Assembly: GCF_016587355.1 (NCBI RefSeq) | Contig: NZ_BNJF01000001.1 | Location: 496,001-560,000, forward strand | Direction of reading: 5' to 3' | DNA: 64,000 bases | Source of the DNA: Ktedonospora formicarum | GTDB taxonomy: Bacteria; Chloroflexota; Ktedonobacteria; Ktedonobacterales; Ktedonobacteraceae | Shown: in pieces, positions 47,238-55,388 of the stretch | How the letters are laid out: every line of letters starts with the position of its first letter | Position numbering within the stretch: position 1 is the stretch's first letter | Notes under the pieces: generated by a model | Database searches by the model: none | Told to the model about the DNA's origin: nothing | The model's input: the letters and a program-made list of their open reading frames with translations, nothing else | Program-made: the position numbers and the translations under genes

Positions 47238-48962
47238 CTAGTCGTCAAGAACATGCGGCTCCGATGAGGCAACAGACCGCGCCTCATTCGCCGCTTCGTT
47301 GGGGGTGATTTTCAATTCCTGGCGAAAAGCCTGGCTCTTGGCGATTTCCTTCTCGTACCTCTGCTCCTGTATCAACCGCTCCTCGTCAGACCACTCACAG
47401 AGCATATCCATCACATCAAGAATAGGAGCGAGAGCCGCCGCGCCTTGATCCTGAGTAAATCCCAGCATCGTGCGACGCATCAGGAAATCATCCACGTCCG
47501 CACAGTACTCATGTGCGACGGCGTAATAGATCTGCGCTACAATGTCTGGATAGTTGGGGTGAATACGCCTACCAAGCTCTGGCTGTTGCCGTACCAGGGA
47601 AAGAATGTGCTGTGCGCTCATGCCATACAGGCTCATCAGGTGATCGATCTGCTCATGGCTGATATCCAGACCCTCACTATCTTTGTAGAGCAAATCGCGC
47701 ATAGCGCGCAGACTCTCATCATGCCCCCTGGTCTTCACATCCAGGCGCGCTCCCGGTAAAGGTACACTGGCGGTTTGTGAAGGTATCTTCAGGCCCAATT
47801 TAGCACAGGCTAGATTGACCGTATCTTCAGCGATGTCCCGATAAGCAGTAATCTTTCCACCCACAACGGCCATGATGCCATTTATGCCATCTGTGCTGGC
47901 ATAATCAACCAGGGCGTGCTTGCGTGAAACCTCCGATTCGCTCACCCCCTCTTTACGTACCAGCGCTCGCAGCCCCGCCGTCGTATAGTAAACCTGCTGC
48001 CAATCCGCGTTCGGCAAGAAGCTTTCTACCGAATCACGCAGGTAATCAACATCCTCTCCATTCGCACGTACCAGATCGGGAGAATCATCATAATCGGTAT
48101 CGGTAGTGCCTACCCAGGCATACCCCTGCCAGGGAATAACAAAAAAGAGGCGCTCATCCTTGCGCGCGAAGAGCACCAGGGCATGATTACTAGCAGGTGG
48201 AGAGGTAAAATGTATCCCTTTCGTCATACGCACCCGACGACTCGGCTTATGAAGTAGTGTCCCGACCAGGCTATCCAACCAGGGGCCCGCCGCGTTGATT
48301 ATTAGGCGTCCCCGGACTTCTCGCGCCTCACCGTTTCGTTCATGCACTACCTTCACGCCTTTGATATCATTCCCCTCGCGCACAACATCGATAACCCGAG
48401 TATGATTCCAGATAGATGCACCATGATCGCGCGCGTCCAGGATATTCTCCATCACCAGACGTTCAGTAGAAGGTACCTGCGCGTCAAAGTAACTAAGCGC
48501 CCCCTGTAGACCATCGGGATTGAGCAATGGCTCACGCTTAAGAGTCTCTTCGCGGCTCCAGAAACTATGATTCGGCAGCGTCTTATCATAGGAGAGCAGA
48601 TCATACAGTATCATGCCAATCTTAAGCTTGAGCCGATAAAAAAGGCTGCGCGACCACATGGGAATGACGAAGCGTAGCGGATTCACCAGATGCGGGGCAA
48701 TGCGCAAAAGGATCTCGCGCTCACCTAGATCTTGCCGGACCAGACCGAAATCGAACATCTCCAGGTACCGCAATCCACCATGAATGAGGCGCGTTGAAGT
48801 TGAAGAGGTGCCTGCGGCGAAGTCATCTTTCTCAAAGAGAGCCACTTTCAAGCCTCGTAAGGCAGCATCTCGCGCTATGCCAGCCCCGACGATCCCTCCT
48901 CCGATAACAATGACATCAAACAACTCGTCCTCAATTTGCTTGAGAGGAGATGCTATGTTCAT
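47238..48962 (-). CDS. glpD: Glycerol-3-phosphate dehydrogenase GlpD
   Basis: A 574-residue FAD-dependent, membrane-associated enzyme that oxidises glycerol-3-phosphate to dihydroxyacetone phosphate and passes electrons to quinone. The FAD-binding start FDVIVIGGGIVGAGIARDAALRG, the AGTSSTSTRLIHGGLRYLE motif, VVGGKITAYRDIAE and a C-terminal helical domain are typical. The upstream region contains a six-unit degenerate repeat array that may hold its control sites. It is convergent with glpK. Confidence 0.95.
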   Translation of the reverse strand: MNIASPLKQIEDELFDVIVIGGGIVGAGIARDAALRGLKVALFEKDDFAAGTSSTSTRLIHGGLRYLEMFDFGLVRQDLGEREILLRIAPHLVNPLRFVIPMWSRSLFYRLKLKIGMILYDLLSYDKTLPNHSFWSREETLKREPLLNPDGLQGALSYFDAQVPSTERLVMENILDARDHGASIWNHTRVIDVVREGNDIKGVKVVHERNGEAREVRGRLIINAAGPWLDSLVGTLLHKPSRRVRMTKGIHFTSPPASNHALVLFARKDERLFFVIPWQGYAWVGTTDTDYDDSPDLVRANGEDVDYLRDSVESFLPNADWQQVYYTTAGLRALVRKEGVSESEVSRKHALVDYASTDGINGIMAVVGGKITAYRDIAEDTVNLACAKLGLKIPSQTASVPLPGARLDVKTRGHDESLRAMRDLLYKDSEGLDISHEQIDHLMSLYGMSAQHILSLVRQQPELGRRIHPNYPDIVAQIYYAVAHEYCADVDDFLMRRTMLGFTQDQGAAALAPILDVMDMLCEWSDEERLIQEQRYEKEIAKSQAFRQELKITPNEAANEARSVASSEPHVLDD

Positions 48963-49002
48963 GCCTTTTCTTTCTCTCCTGACTTTTTGTGTTCTCTGTT
49001 TC

Positions 49003-49212
49003 TAATTCCTTGTTCACTAACAGTCCTCCCCAACCGCTCCAATTACAAAACTGTTCACAATGCCATTTTATTATATGATGCCAGGGCCGTTCACATTCCA
49101 TCTACCTTCACAATAAGCCAGGACTGTTCACATTTCCTTTCCGACGCAAACGATTCCGGAATCGTTCATAATACCTCTCCGGCGCAAACGATTCCGGAAT
49201 CGTTCACATTCC
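49003..49212. repeat. Degenerate ~38-base repeat array upstream of glpD
   Basis: Six copies of GTTCAC or GTTCAT begin at 49012, 49053, 49089, 49126, 49164 and 49202, spaced 41, 36, 37, 38 and 38 bases. The last two units also share a perfect 18-base palindrome, AACGATTCCGGAATCGTT (49149-49166 and 49187-49204). It lies within the 295-base gap between glpD and the dehydrogenase gene. Confidence 0.75.
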
Positions 49213-49257
49213 ACCCTCTATTTAGAAAACATGGATAGTATTGATCAAAGGAAGAAG

Positions 49258-50079
49258 CTATGCTCTTGCGCCATCGCTACTCAAGAGATCGTACAAAAAG
49301 CTGGCGAGGGGCGTGGATGAATCCACCTGTTGAGCCGCATTTTTGAAGAGACCAATATCCTTAAGCGGAATCTTACTTTGACCGAAAGGTGCATTCTTCT
49401 CTGCAATCATCTTGCCATAGCTTCGATAGATGGGTGCATCAAAGAGCGTTTGTGTCAGCATATCCACAACCGCTCTTGGATCAACGCCGTTCTTTTCTGC
49501 CATCGCAAGGGCTTCCCTTAAAGAGTGACCCGCAGAAATGATCAGGAAATTGCCAACGAGCTTCACAAGCAATGCCGCCCCAATCTCCTCACCAAAATCG
49601 AAGATCCCTTGCCCTCCCATCGCCTTCAAAAGCGGTTGGATTCGCTCTTTGGCGTGCTGCGGACCCGCGCAGGGAATCCAGAGTTGATGAGCGACTGCGG
49701 CCTCGGGTCTACCAAAAATGGGTGCCTCAACATAGGTGCTACCATGTTGAGCATGAATAGCCGCGAGCTTCTTTGACATTTCAGGCGATACAGTACTCAT
49801 CGAAAGATGAATACCACCTGCCCCCAGGCGCTCCAAAAAGCCATCGCTCATCACAATACTCTCCAAAGCGGCGTCATCCCATACGATGCTCGCGATAACC
49901 CCGCCAGTCTCTACTACATCAGCCGGTGTTCCAGCCAATTGCGCCCCTTGAGCAACCAGCGATTCGGCCTTGCTCGCCGTGCGGTTATACACCCTAAGAG
50001 GGTATCCGGACTTGATGAGATTGGTAGCCATGGGCAGACCTAGACGGCCAAGCCCGATAAATCCAATCGCGTCATTCAT
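49258..50079 (-). CDS. NAD(P)-dependent oxidoreductase, 3-hydroxyisobutyrate dehydrogenase family
   Basis: A 273-residue beta-hydroxyacid dehydrogenase. The Rossmann start IGFIGLGRLGLPMATNLIKSGY, then YNRTASKAE, and the catalytic Lys region LLVKLVGNFLIISAGHSLREA are conserved. It is about 15-20 residues shorter at the C terminus than usual, ending SDGARA. An AGGAGG site precedes the ATG at 50079. It lies 68 bases downstream of a MerR regulator, with a copy of that regulator's probable operator between them. It could act on 3-hydroxyisobutyrate, tartronate semialdehyde or similar; the substrate is not clear. Confidence 0.85.
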   Translation of the reverse strand: MNDAIGFIGLGRLGLPMATNLIKSGYPLRVYNRTASKAESLVAQGAQLAGTPADVVETGGVIASIVWDDAALESIVMSDGFLERLGAGGIHLSMSTVSPEMSKKLAAIHAQHGSTYVEAPIFGRPEAAVAHQLWIPCAGPQHAKERIQPLLKAMGGQGIFDFGEEIGAALLVKLVGNFLIISAGHSLREALAMAEKNGVDPRAVVDMLTQTLFDAPIYRSYGKMIAEKNAPFGQSKIPLKDIGLFKNAAQQVDSSTPLASFLYDLLSSDGARA

Positions 50080-50102
50080 TTTTTCAATCCTCCTGACTGA
50101 AG

Positions 50103-50144
50103 TTTTACGCCAAACATGACGTTAACGTTATGTTTGGCGTAAAA
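50103..50144. promoter_or_regulatory. 42-base palindrome with ACGTTAACGT core, candidate MerR operator for the dehydrogenase
   Basis: A near-perfect palindrome (one mismatch) centred at 50123/50124. Its core ACATGACGTTAACGT (50114-50128) recurs exactly, in the opposite orientation, upstream of the merR gene at 50556-50570. No T tract follows on the minus strand, so an operator is more likely than a terminator. Confidence 0.6.
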
Positions 50145-50147
50145 AAA

Positions 50148-50537
50148 TTAGAGTTGTTCTTGGGCCTCTAACCAGCGCTCAAAGCGCTCGATATGGGCCT
50201 GTAAATCGGTGCGAAATTGCTGTAATGCGCCGATCTTCTGATCCGTCTCAGCAAGATGTTGGCGCAGGATAGTGAGGACTTTCTGTTTTGGTTGTATCCC
50301 ACTGGTGTCAGTGAAATACAGGTCGATGACATCACGTATTTCATCCAGACTGAGGCCAAGCTTCTTTAACTGATCGATTTTGCGCAAACGAGCTAGCGTC
50401 TCCTCCGTATAATAGTGCTGCCCGTGGCCTTCACGCTCACCGGGAGGAAGCAATCCTATATTTTCATAATATCGGACGGTGCGCGGTGTTACACCAGCTC
50501 GTTCCGTCAAATCACCTATGCGCATGCGATCATTCAT
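50148..50537 (-). CDS. MerR-family transcriptional regulator
   Basis: A 129-residue MerR protein. The winged-helix start MRIGDLTERAGVTPRTVRYYENIGLL, with PPGEREGHGQHYYTEETLARL, is typical, followed by the dimer helix (IDQLKKLGLSLDEIRDVIDLYF). There is no conserved Cys pair, so a metal sensor is unlikely; an organic or redox ligand is possible. It precedes and probably controls the dehydrogenase at 49258, and itself, through matching palindromes. The ATG at 50537 has GAGGATGAGCC upstream; a second ATG two codons in, MRIGD, is possible. Confidence 0.9.
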   Translation of the reverse strand: MNDRMRIGDLTERAGVTPRTVRYYENIGLLPPGEREGHGQHYYTEETLARLRKIDQLKKLGLSLDEIRDVIDLYFTDTSGIQPKQKVLTILRQHLAETDQKIGALQQFRTDLQAHIERFERWLEAQEQL

Positions 50538-50550
50538 GGCTCATCCTCAA

Positions 50551-50570
50551 ATGTTACGTTAACGTCATGT
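50551..50570. promoter_or_regulatory. Candidate MerR operator upstream of its own gene
   Basis: Plus-strand ATGTTACGTTAACGTCATGT contains an ACGTTAACGT palindrome with matching flanks. It shares 15 bases with the palindrome at 50114-50128 and lies about 15-30 bases before the regulator's start. Confidence 0.6.
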
Positions 50571-50795
50571 TTATAGCATAGACGCTTAGGCCAGGAATGT
50601 CAAGATCCCAAATCTATACATCACATCCGCAGAGTGGAGAGAGGAGCAGCCTGCAGCTAGCAGGCGAAAGCTCTACGCCAACATATATAAGCACCAAACA
50701 TTGTTTGACGCCATGGGACTCTCGGTGCTACGCTGATGGTAACTAGCGCCAGGGGGAACAAACTGGCAGCCTATTTCATGGAGGTATATCCTTTT

Positions 50796-52079
50796 ATGGT
50801 TTCGTCACCTATTGTTGTTCGCCCACTCGCGACGCAGAAAGAGATTGAGCAGCAATATATCTGGGCCGATCAGGCATTTTCGCAGGCCCCTGATCCCGAA
50901 AATGCCAGGCAGTGGAGCCAAGTCGCCATCACACGACCTGACTTTCGCGCACTACAACTGCGTGGAGCCTTCCGCGATGACACACAACGCGGCGGCTATA
51001 TTCTCGGCGAGTCGATTCTGCGTATTGGTGAGGCTCGTATCTCTACTGGTTGTATTGGAATGGTAGTAGCCGATCCAGAGGCACGCAAACAAGGGATCGC
51101 AAGCGCAATGATGCATGATGCGATTCAGTTCGCCCAGGAACAGGGCCATAGCCTCTTGCTGCTGGATGGTATTCCTAAATTCTACTATCGCTTCGGCTAT
51201 ACTGATATTTTTGATGTTAGCACCTATGCGATCAACCGCGCGGCGATTCTGGCGCGACCTGCAAGCACTCACACTGTTCGACGTGCGACCTCGGAAGACG
51301 CCCAAACTATACGCGATCTTTATACACGCCGCCTTGGTCATTACACAGGCGGCTTTGAACGCTCGACTGGGGTCCAGGAATTTCTGTTACGTAATCGTTT
51401 TTCCAAGAACGTTGTCCTGCTCGCGACATCGCCTACTGGTGTGGTGGAAGGCTATCTTATCTCCTCACGCGAACCCGACAAGACACAGGTGGTAGAGGTT
51501 GCCGCCGATACCTGGGCAGCACAACTCGCGCTCATGCAGGAGCATGCACGACTGAGTACTGGAGGGGAGGAGCCCGCGACCCACACCTATCATCTCCCTC
51601 CAACCTCTACCGAACTGTACCGTGCCATCGACAATCTTGAAGTTCCAGACACCTCACAATGGCGCCATCCCGCTGAGGAGGGGGGCATACGCTCATCTCA
51701 ATACCATCATCGCTTCGCGGGATGGATGGGGCGCTTCGTCCATCTTCCCACATTCTTCAACGCCTTGAAACCTGAGTTGCAAGCACGTTGGCAGCGCTCC
51801 CTGGCGAACTGGTCGGGAGAACTACACTTCGTCATTGGCGATGAGAGTATCACGCTGAGTATCGCAGGCGGTGAATTAGATATCAGCACAAATGTTTCAT
51901 CCGAGACTATCACTTTCCAGTGCTCACCGCAGAACTTTATACAATTGGTCTTTGGGTATCGCCCACTTAGTTGGGTACTCGCCCAACATCCACAAGCCCT
52001 ACCAGTCGCGGCCCAATCCGCGCTTGAGATACTCTTCCCAGCAGGGGATCCATGGATCAGCTTTAGCGACTGGTTCTAG
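50796..52079 (+). CDS. Eis-like GNAT N-acetyltransferase
   Basis: A 427-residue protein. Residues 1-150 form a GNAT domain, with GMVVADPEARKQGIASAMMHDAIQFAQEQG as the acetyl-CoA loop and LLLDGIPKFYYRFGYTD. A second GNAT-like part and an SCP2-like C-terminal domain (LHFVIGDESITLSIAGGELDI) follow, which is the layout of Eis proteins. Some Eis enzymes acetylate aminoglycosides or lysine residues; the substrate here is unknown. I chose the ATG at 50796, with GGAGG eleven bases before; in-frame upstream ATGs lack better sites. The next gene starts 33 bases after its stop. Confidence 0.8.
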   Translation: MVSSPIVVRPLATQKEIEQQYIWADQAFSQAPDPENARQWSQVAITRPDFRALQLRGAFRDDTQRGGYILGESILRIGEARISTGCIGMVVADPEARKQGIASAMMHDAIQFAQEQGHSLLLLDGIPKFYYRFGYTDIFDVSTYAINRAAILARPASTHTVRRATSEDAQTIRDLYTRRLGHYTGGFERSTGVQEFLLRNRFSKNVVLLATSPTGVVEGYLISSREPDKTQVVEVAADTWAAQLALMQEHARLSTGGEEPATHTYHLPPTSTELYRAIDNLEVPDTSQWRHPAEEGGIRSSQYHHRFAGWMGRFVHLPTFFNALKPELQARWQRSLANWSGELHFVIGDESITLSIAGGELDISTNVSSETITFQCSPQNFIQLVFGYRPLSWVLAQHPQALPVAAQSALEILFPAGDPWISFSDWF

Positions 52080-52112
52080 CCGATAGTACAGCAGCAAGAG
52101 GAGGGTCATCCG

Positions 52113-52985
52113 ATGATTGACACAGAACACTTTCTCGCCTGCCAGGATTCTCTGGGAGAGGGACCACTCTGGAATGAAGACGAGCAAGCGCTCTACTGGG
52201 TAGATATCGTGGGCAAGCGGTTTCATCGCCTGGAGACAGCAAGTGGACAGCATACGAGCTTCAATGTAGGCATACCAGTGTGTGTGCTTGGCTTTCGCCA
52301 GCAAGGCGGAATCGTAATGGTCGTTCGCGACGGATTTGCCGTCTGGAACGCGCAAGAGCAGAAACTAGAGTATATTGCCCGTCCGCTTGAGCATCTCACT
52401 GATGTACGCTTCAATGATGGGGCGATTGACTGCGCCGGGCGCTTCTGGGCTGGTTCCATGAGTACGATTGGCGATATGAACTCTGGTACACTCTATCGCC
52501 TCGATCCCGATGGCTCTCTCCACGTCATGGCAACAAACATTGGCACCTCTAATGGTATTGGTTGGAACTTAGACAACACGATCATGTATCATACTGATTC
52601 GCCCCGGCGCGTCATCTATGCCTATGACTTCGACGCCGTTAGCGGTTCCATCACCAATCGTCGCCCCTTTATACAACTTCCAGACGAGATTCCACAGCCT
52701 GATGGCCTCGCCGTCGATAGTGAGGGTTATATCTGGAGCGCGCACTGGGATGGCGCCTGCGTTGTACGCTATACTCCTGACGGCAGAGTTGATCGCACGC
52801 TACAAGTTCCGGCGCTCCATACCACTGCATGCTGCTTCGGAGGTCCGACACTCACGGATCTCTACATTACCAGCGCACGGGAAGAACTCACGCTCGAACA
52901 GCTTTCCCAACAACCTCTTTCAGGTGATCTCTTCCATTATCAGAGCGACGTTCAGGGGTTCCCCCGCTACAAGTTCGCAGGCTAA
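52113..52985 (+). CDS. SMP-30/gluconolactonase family protein
   Basis: A 290-residue six-bladed propeller lactonase. The divalent metal site is visible: Glu in LGEGPLWNEDEQALYWVD, Asn in TSNGIGWN and Asp in PDGLAVDSEGYIW. Members hydrolyse sugar lactones to sugar acids. The gene follows the acetyltransferase by 33 bases with an AGAGGAGGG site. It converges on an MFS transporter and an SDR, a grouping often seen in sugar-acid pathways. The substrate is not determined. Confidence 0.88.
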   Translation: MIDTEHFLACQDSLGEGPLWNEDEQALYWVDIVGKRFHRLETASGQHTSFNVGIPVCVLGFRQQGGIVMVVRDGFAVWNAQEQKLEYIARPLEHLTDVRFNDGAIDCAGRFWAGSMSTIGDMNSGTLYRLDPDGSLHVMATNIGTSNGIGWNLDNTIMYHTDSPRRVIYAYDFDAVSGSITNRRPFIQLPDEIPQPDGLAVDSEGYIWSAHWDGACVVRYTPDGRVDRTLQVPALHTTACCFGGPTLTDLYITSAREELTLEQLSQQPLSGDLFHYQSDVQGFPRYKFAG

Positions 52986-53003
52986 AACAGAGCAGCAAAA
53001 GAA

Positions 53004-53033
53004 TGCCCAGGAGAGAGATATCCCTCCTGGGCA
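53004..53033. terminator. Hairpin between lactonase and MFS gene
   Basis: A 10-bp stem TGCCCAGGAG with its complement (53004-53013, 53024-53033) and a 10-base loop, between convergent genes. Confidence 0.6.
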
Positions 53034-53049
53034 CTCTCCTTTCAAGATG

Positions 53050-54359
53050 TCAGATCTCCTGACCTTGCGCGAAGGGCACCGAGACAGTGGTAGAGCGCTC
53101 GCGCGCCTCCAGACGCAATGAGGCGACAATGACGCCAGCCAGAAGTTGCGTCAGACCCACAAAACCCATGAGCAAGCTGATTCCATGCACGCCATCTTTG
53201 CTTGACATAATCACCCCCATAAACAGAGGGCCAACAATACCACCGATACACCCTATGGAGCCAATTACGCCGAGCCCGATACCCAGGGTCTGACTCCCCA
53301 GGATAAGGGTAGGCAATGTCCAGAAGACACCGCCAGCCGCCATCATACAGCCTTCCGCGATTACCAGACACGCAATACTTAAGTTTTGATTTGCCAGGAC
53401 AACAATCCCAGCAGAGAGCAGCGCAAAAGCCGCCAGATAATGCGGTATGATGACATGCTGCTGGCGCTCCTTCCTCCGATCAGAATGGGTAGCATTGATG
53501 TATAGCCCAATGATACCTGCGAGCGAGGGTACCATCGCGATCAAGCCCACCTGACCAATATGCTGATGTGTAACGCCGGTAAGCACCACAGGCAACCAGA
53601 AGCTCATGCCACGCGCCCCGACCATTACTAATAAGGCCACGATGCCTAATAGCCACACACGCCAATTCTTGACCACCCGCCTCCAATCACTCCTATGCCC
53701 CGATCATGTGCCGCATCACGCCCGAATTGGTAGATCAGCGCGTCTCGCTCTTCCTTCTGTAACCAGCGAGCCAGTTCAGGTTTATCCGCGATACAGAGCC
53801 ACCAGCAGGGAACCCAGAGCAGAGGAATGATGCCCTCAATCAGAAAGAGGGTTCGCCAGGTCGTAAAAGTCAGTAACCAGCCTATCAGCGGTCTCAGAAT
53901 CAGGGCAGCCAGGGGAAAACAAAACATCCAATACGCGTTCGCTCGCGCACGCTCCACCAGCGGAAACCAGCGTGATAGCAACACCAAAAGGGCGGGAGTT
54001 GTTATACCTTCAACGACTCCGAGCACAAAGCGTACTATCATCAATTGAGCTGTATTCTGCACGCCACTATTGGCGAGCGCCAAGGCACCCCAGGCTATCA
54101 ATCCCAGTGCAACGATCCTTCTAGGTCCCCACTTCGAGACCCAGTAGCCACCTGGCGCATGCGCGAGAAGCGCGCCCAGACTCAACACGCCTCCCACAAC
54201 GCCAACCAGGGTCGCGCCTATTGCCAGTTCTTTACCTATACTCGGCAGAGCAAAACTAAGATTGATCTGGTCCAGGGCGGCGAGAGCAGCCGTCACCATT
54301 ACCATAGGGACGATGCGCCGCCAGCGCTGTCCCTGCCCTAGCAGGGTAATCCTCCGCAT
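53050..54359 (-). CDS. MFS transporter, anion:cation symporter type (frameshifted)
   Basis: Two frames encode one 12-helix transporter. The first (54359 to 53646) has helices 1-6: IVPMVMVTAALAALDQINLSF, GGYWVSKWGPRRIVALGLIAW and RFVLGVVEGITTPALLVLLSRWFP, as in the ACS or phthalate/tartrate transporter group. The second (53676 to 53050) holds helices 7-12 from KNWRVWLLGIVALLVMVGARGMSFWLPVVL. Adding one base to the G3 run (plus-strand CCC 53676-53678) joins them as GGGVVKNWRVW and gives 436 residues. The start at 54359 has GGAGGAGATACT. It probably imports a sugar acid or aromatic acid. Next to it lie a lactonase and an SDR. Confidence 0.82.
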
Positions 54360-54506
54360 AGTATCTCCTCCCCTTCCATCCACACAAAGCTCATAGAAGT
54401 TCATAGCTAAAATTCGCCATGTTGCATTATATACCTCTATAATGCCTATTTTCCATAAAGTGCCTTTGTATGCATGGATGCAGGGAGGTTGTATAGCACA
54501 GGCTTT

Positions 54507-55301
54507 TTAGAGAAGGGAGCGCACCAGTCCACCGTCAACCTGAATGGTGGTACCTGTGATGTATGCGGCCCGGCGCGAGGCGAGGAAGGTAACCAGATCA
54601 GCTAATTCAGAGGGTTCGCCCAGACGCTTCATAGGCACATCACGGGCAACACTAGCAAGAACCTCATCCTCGCTCAGCCCATCCTGAATCTTCTCATCAA
54701 TGCGATAGACCTGACGAACACGATCCGTCAGAATACGCCCAGGGCAGACATTATTGACGGTAATATTGTCCTCCGCCAGTTCGACGGAGAGCGTCTTCGC
54801 AAGTCCGATCACTCCTGAACGCACGGCGTTGGAAAGCACCAGTCCATCTATCGGCTGCTTGACCGAAGTGCTTTCAATATTGATGATACGCCCTTCACCA
54901 GATCGGCGTAGGTGGGGCAGAACCGTACGAACAATATGTACAGTGCTCATCAAGTTAAGTTCGAACGCGGCGCGCCACTGTTCATCATTGAGCATCTCAA
55001 AGGTACCCGGTTTAGGACCACCAGCATTATTAACCACAATATCCAGGCGACCGAACTTGCGTATAGCTGTCTCAACAATATTCTGGATATTTTCAGCCCT
55101 GGTCACATCAGTTGGCACAGGCACTGCTCGACTACCACTCTCCTGCTCAATCTCGCGTGCCGCGCGCGTCAATGTTTCTGAATCGCGAGCACCCATTACA
55201 ACGGAGACCCCTTCAAGTGCCAGGGCACGCGCACAGGCTCGACCAATGCCCTTGCTCGCCGCCAGCACTAGCGCGACCTTCCCACCTAAACCTAGATCCA
55301 T
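54507..55301 (-). CDS. Short-chain dehydrogenase/reductase
   Basis: A 264-residue SDR. The cofactor loop VALVLAASKGIGRACARALA, the NNAGG motif DIVVNNAGGPKPG, and catalytic Ser in IINIESTSVKQ are present. The usual Tyr-x-x-x-Lys position is altered: SNAVRSGVIGLAKTLS has Asn-Ala-Val-Arg in place of the Tyr and neighbours. This is seen in a subgroup of SDRs annotated as 3-oxoacyl-ACP reductase-like and raises doubt about ordinary activity. It ends with IQVDGGLVRSLL. The ATG at 55301 has GAGAGGAT upstream. It may act with the MFS transporter and lactonase on sugar acids. Confidence 0.85.
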   Translation of the reverse strand: MDLGLGGKVALVLAASKGIGRACARALALEGVSVVMGARDSETLTRAAREIEQESGSRAVPVPTDVTRAENIQNIVETAIRKFGRLDIVVNNAGGPKPGTFEMLNDEQWRAAFELNLMSTVHIVRTVLPHLRRSGEGRIINIESTSVKQPIDGLVLSNAVRSGVIGLAKTLSVELAEDNITVNNVCPGRILTDRVRQVYRIDEKIQDGLSEDEVLASVARDVPMKRLGEPSELADLVTFLASRRAAYITGTTIQVDGGLVRSLL

Positions 55302-55388
55302 ACAATATCCTCTCTTCATTAACACATCTTATGAGTTATGGCTCATAAAAGTTTACAATACGCCCTCTGGCAAGCATTGTAAAGAGGC

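Noticed and set aside
49012..49212. CRISPR-like spacing of repeats upstream of glpD
   Set aside because: Repeats are short, degenerate and differ along their length; there are no identical repeats with unique spacers and no cas genes.
49258..49300. Sixth frameshift at the C terminus of the 3-hydroxyisobutyrate dehydrogenase-like gene
   Set aside because: The protein is short at its end and another frame gives a plausible tail, but there is no homopolymer at the break and no clear conserved tail, so I cannot support it.
50103..50144. Palindrome as terminator of merR
   Set aside because: No T run on the minus strand, and its core repeats upstream of merR, so operator is the better reading.
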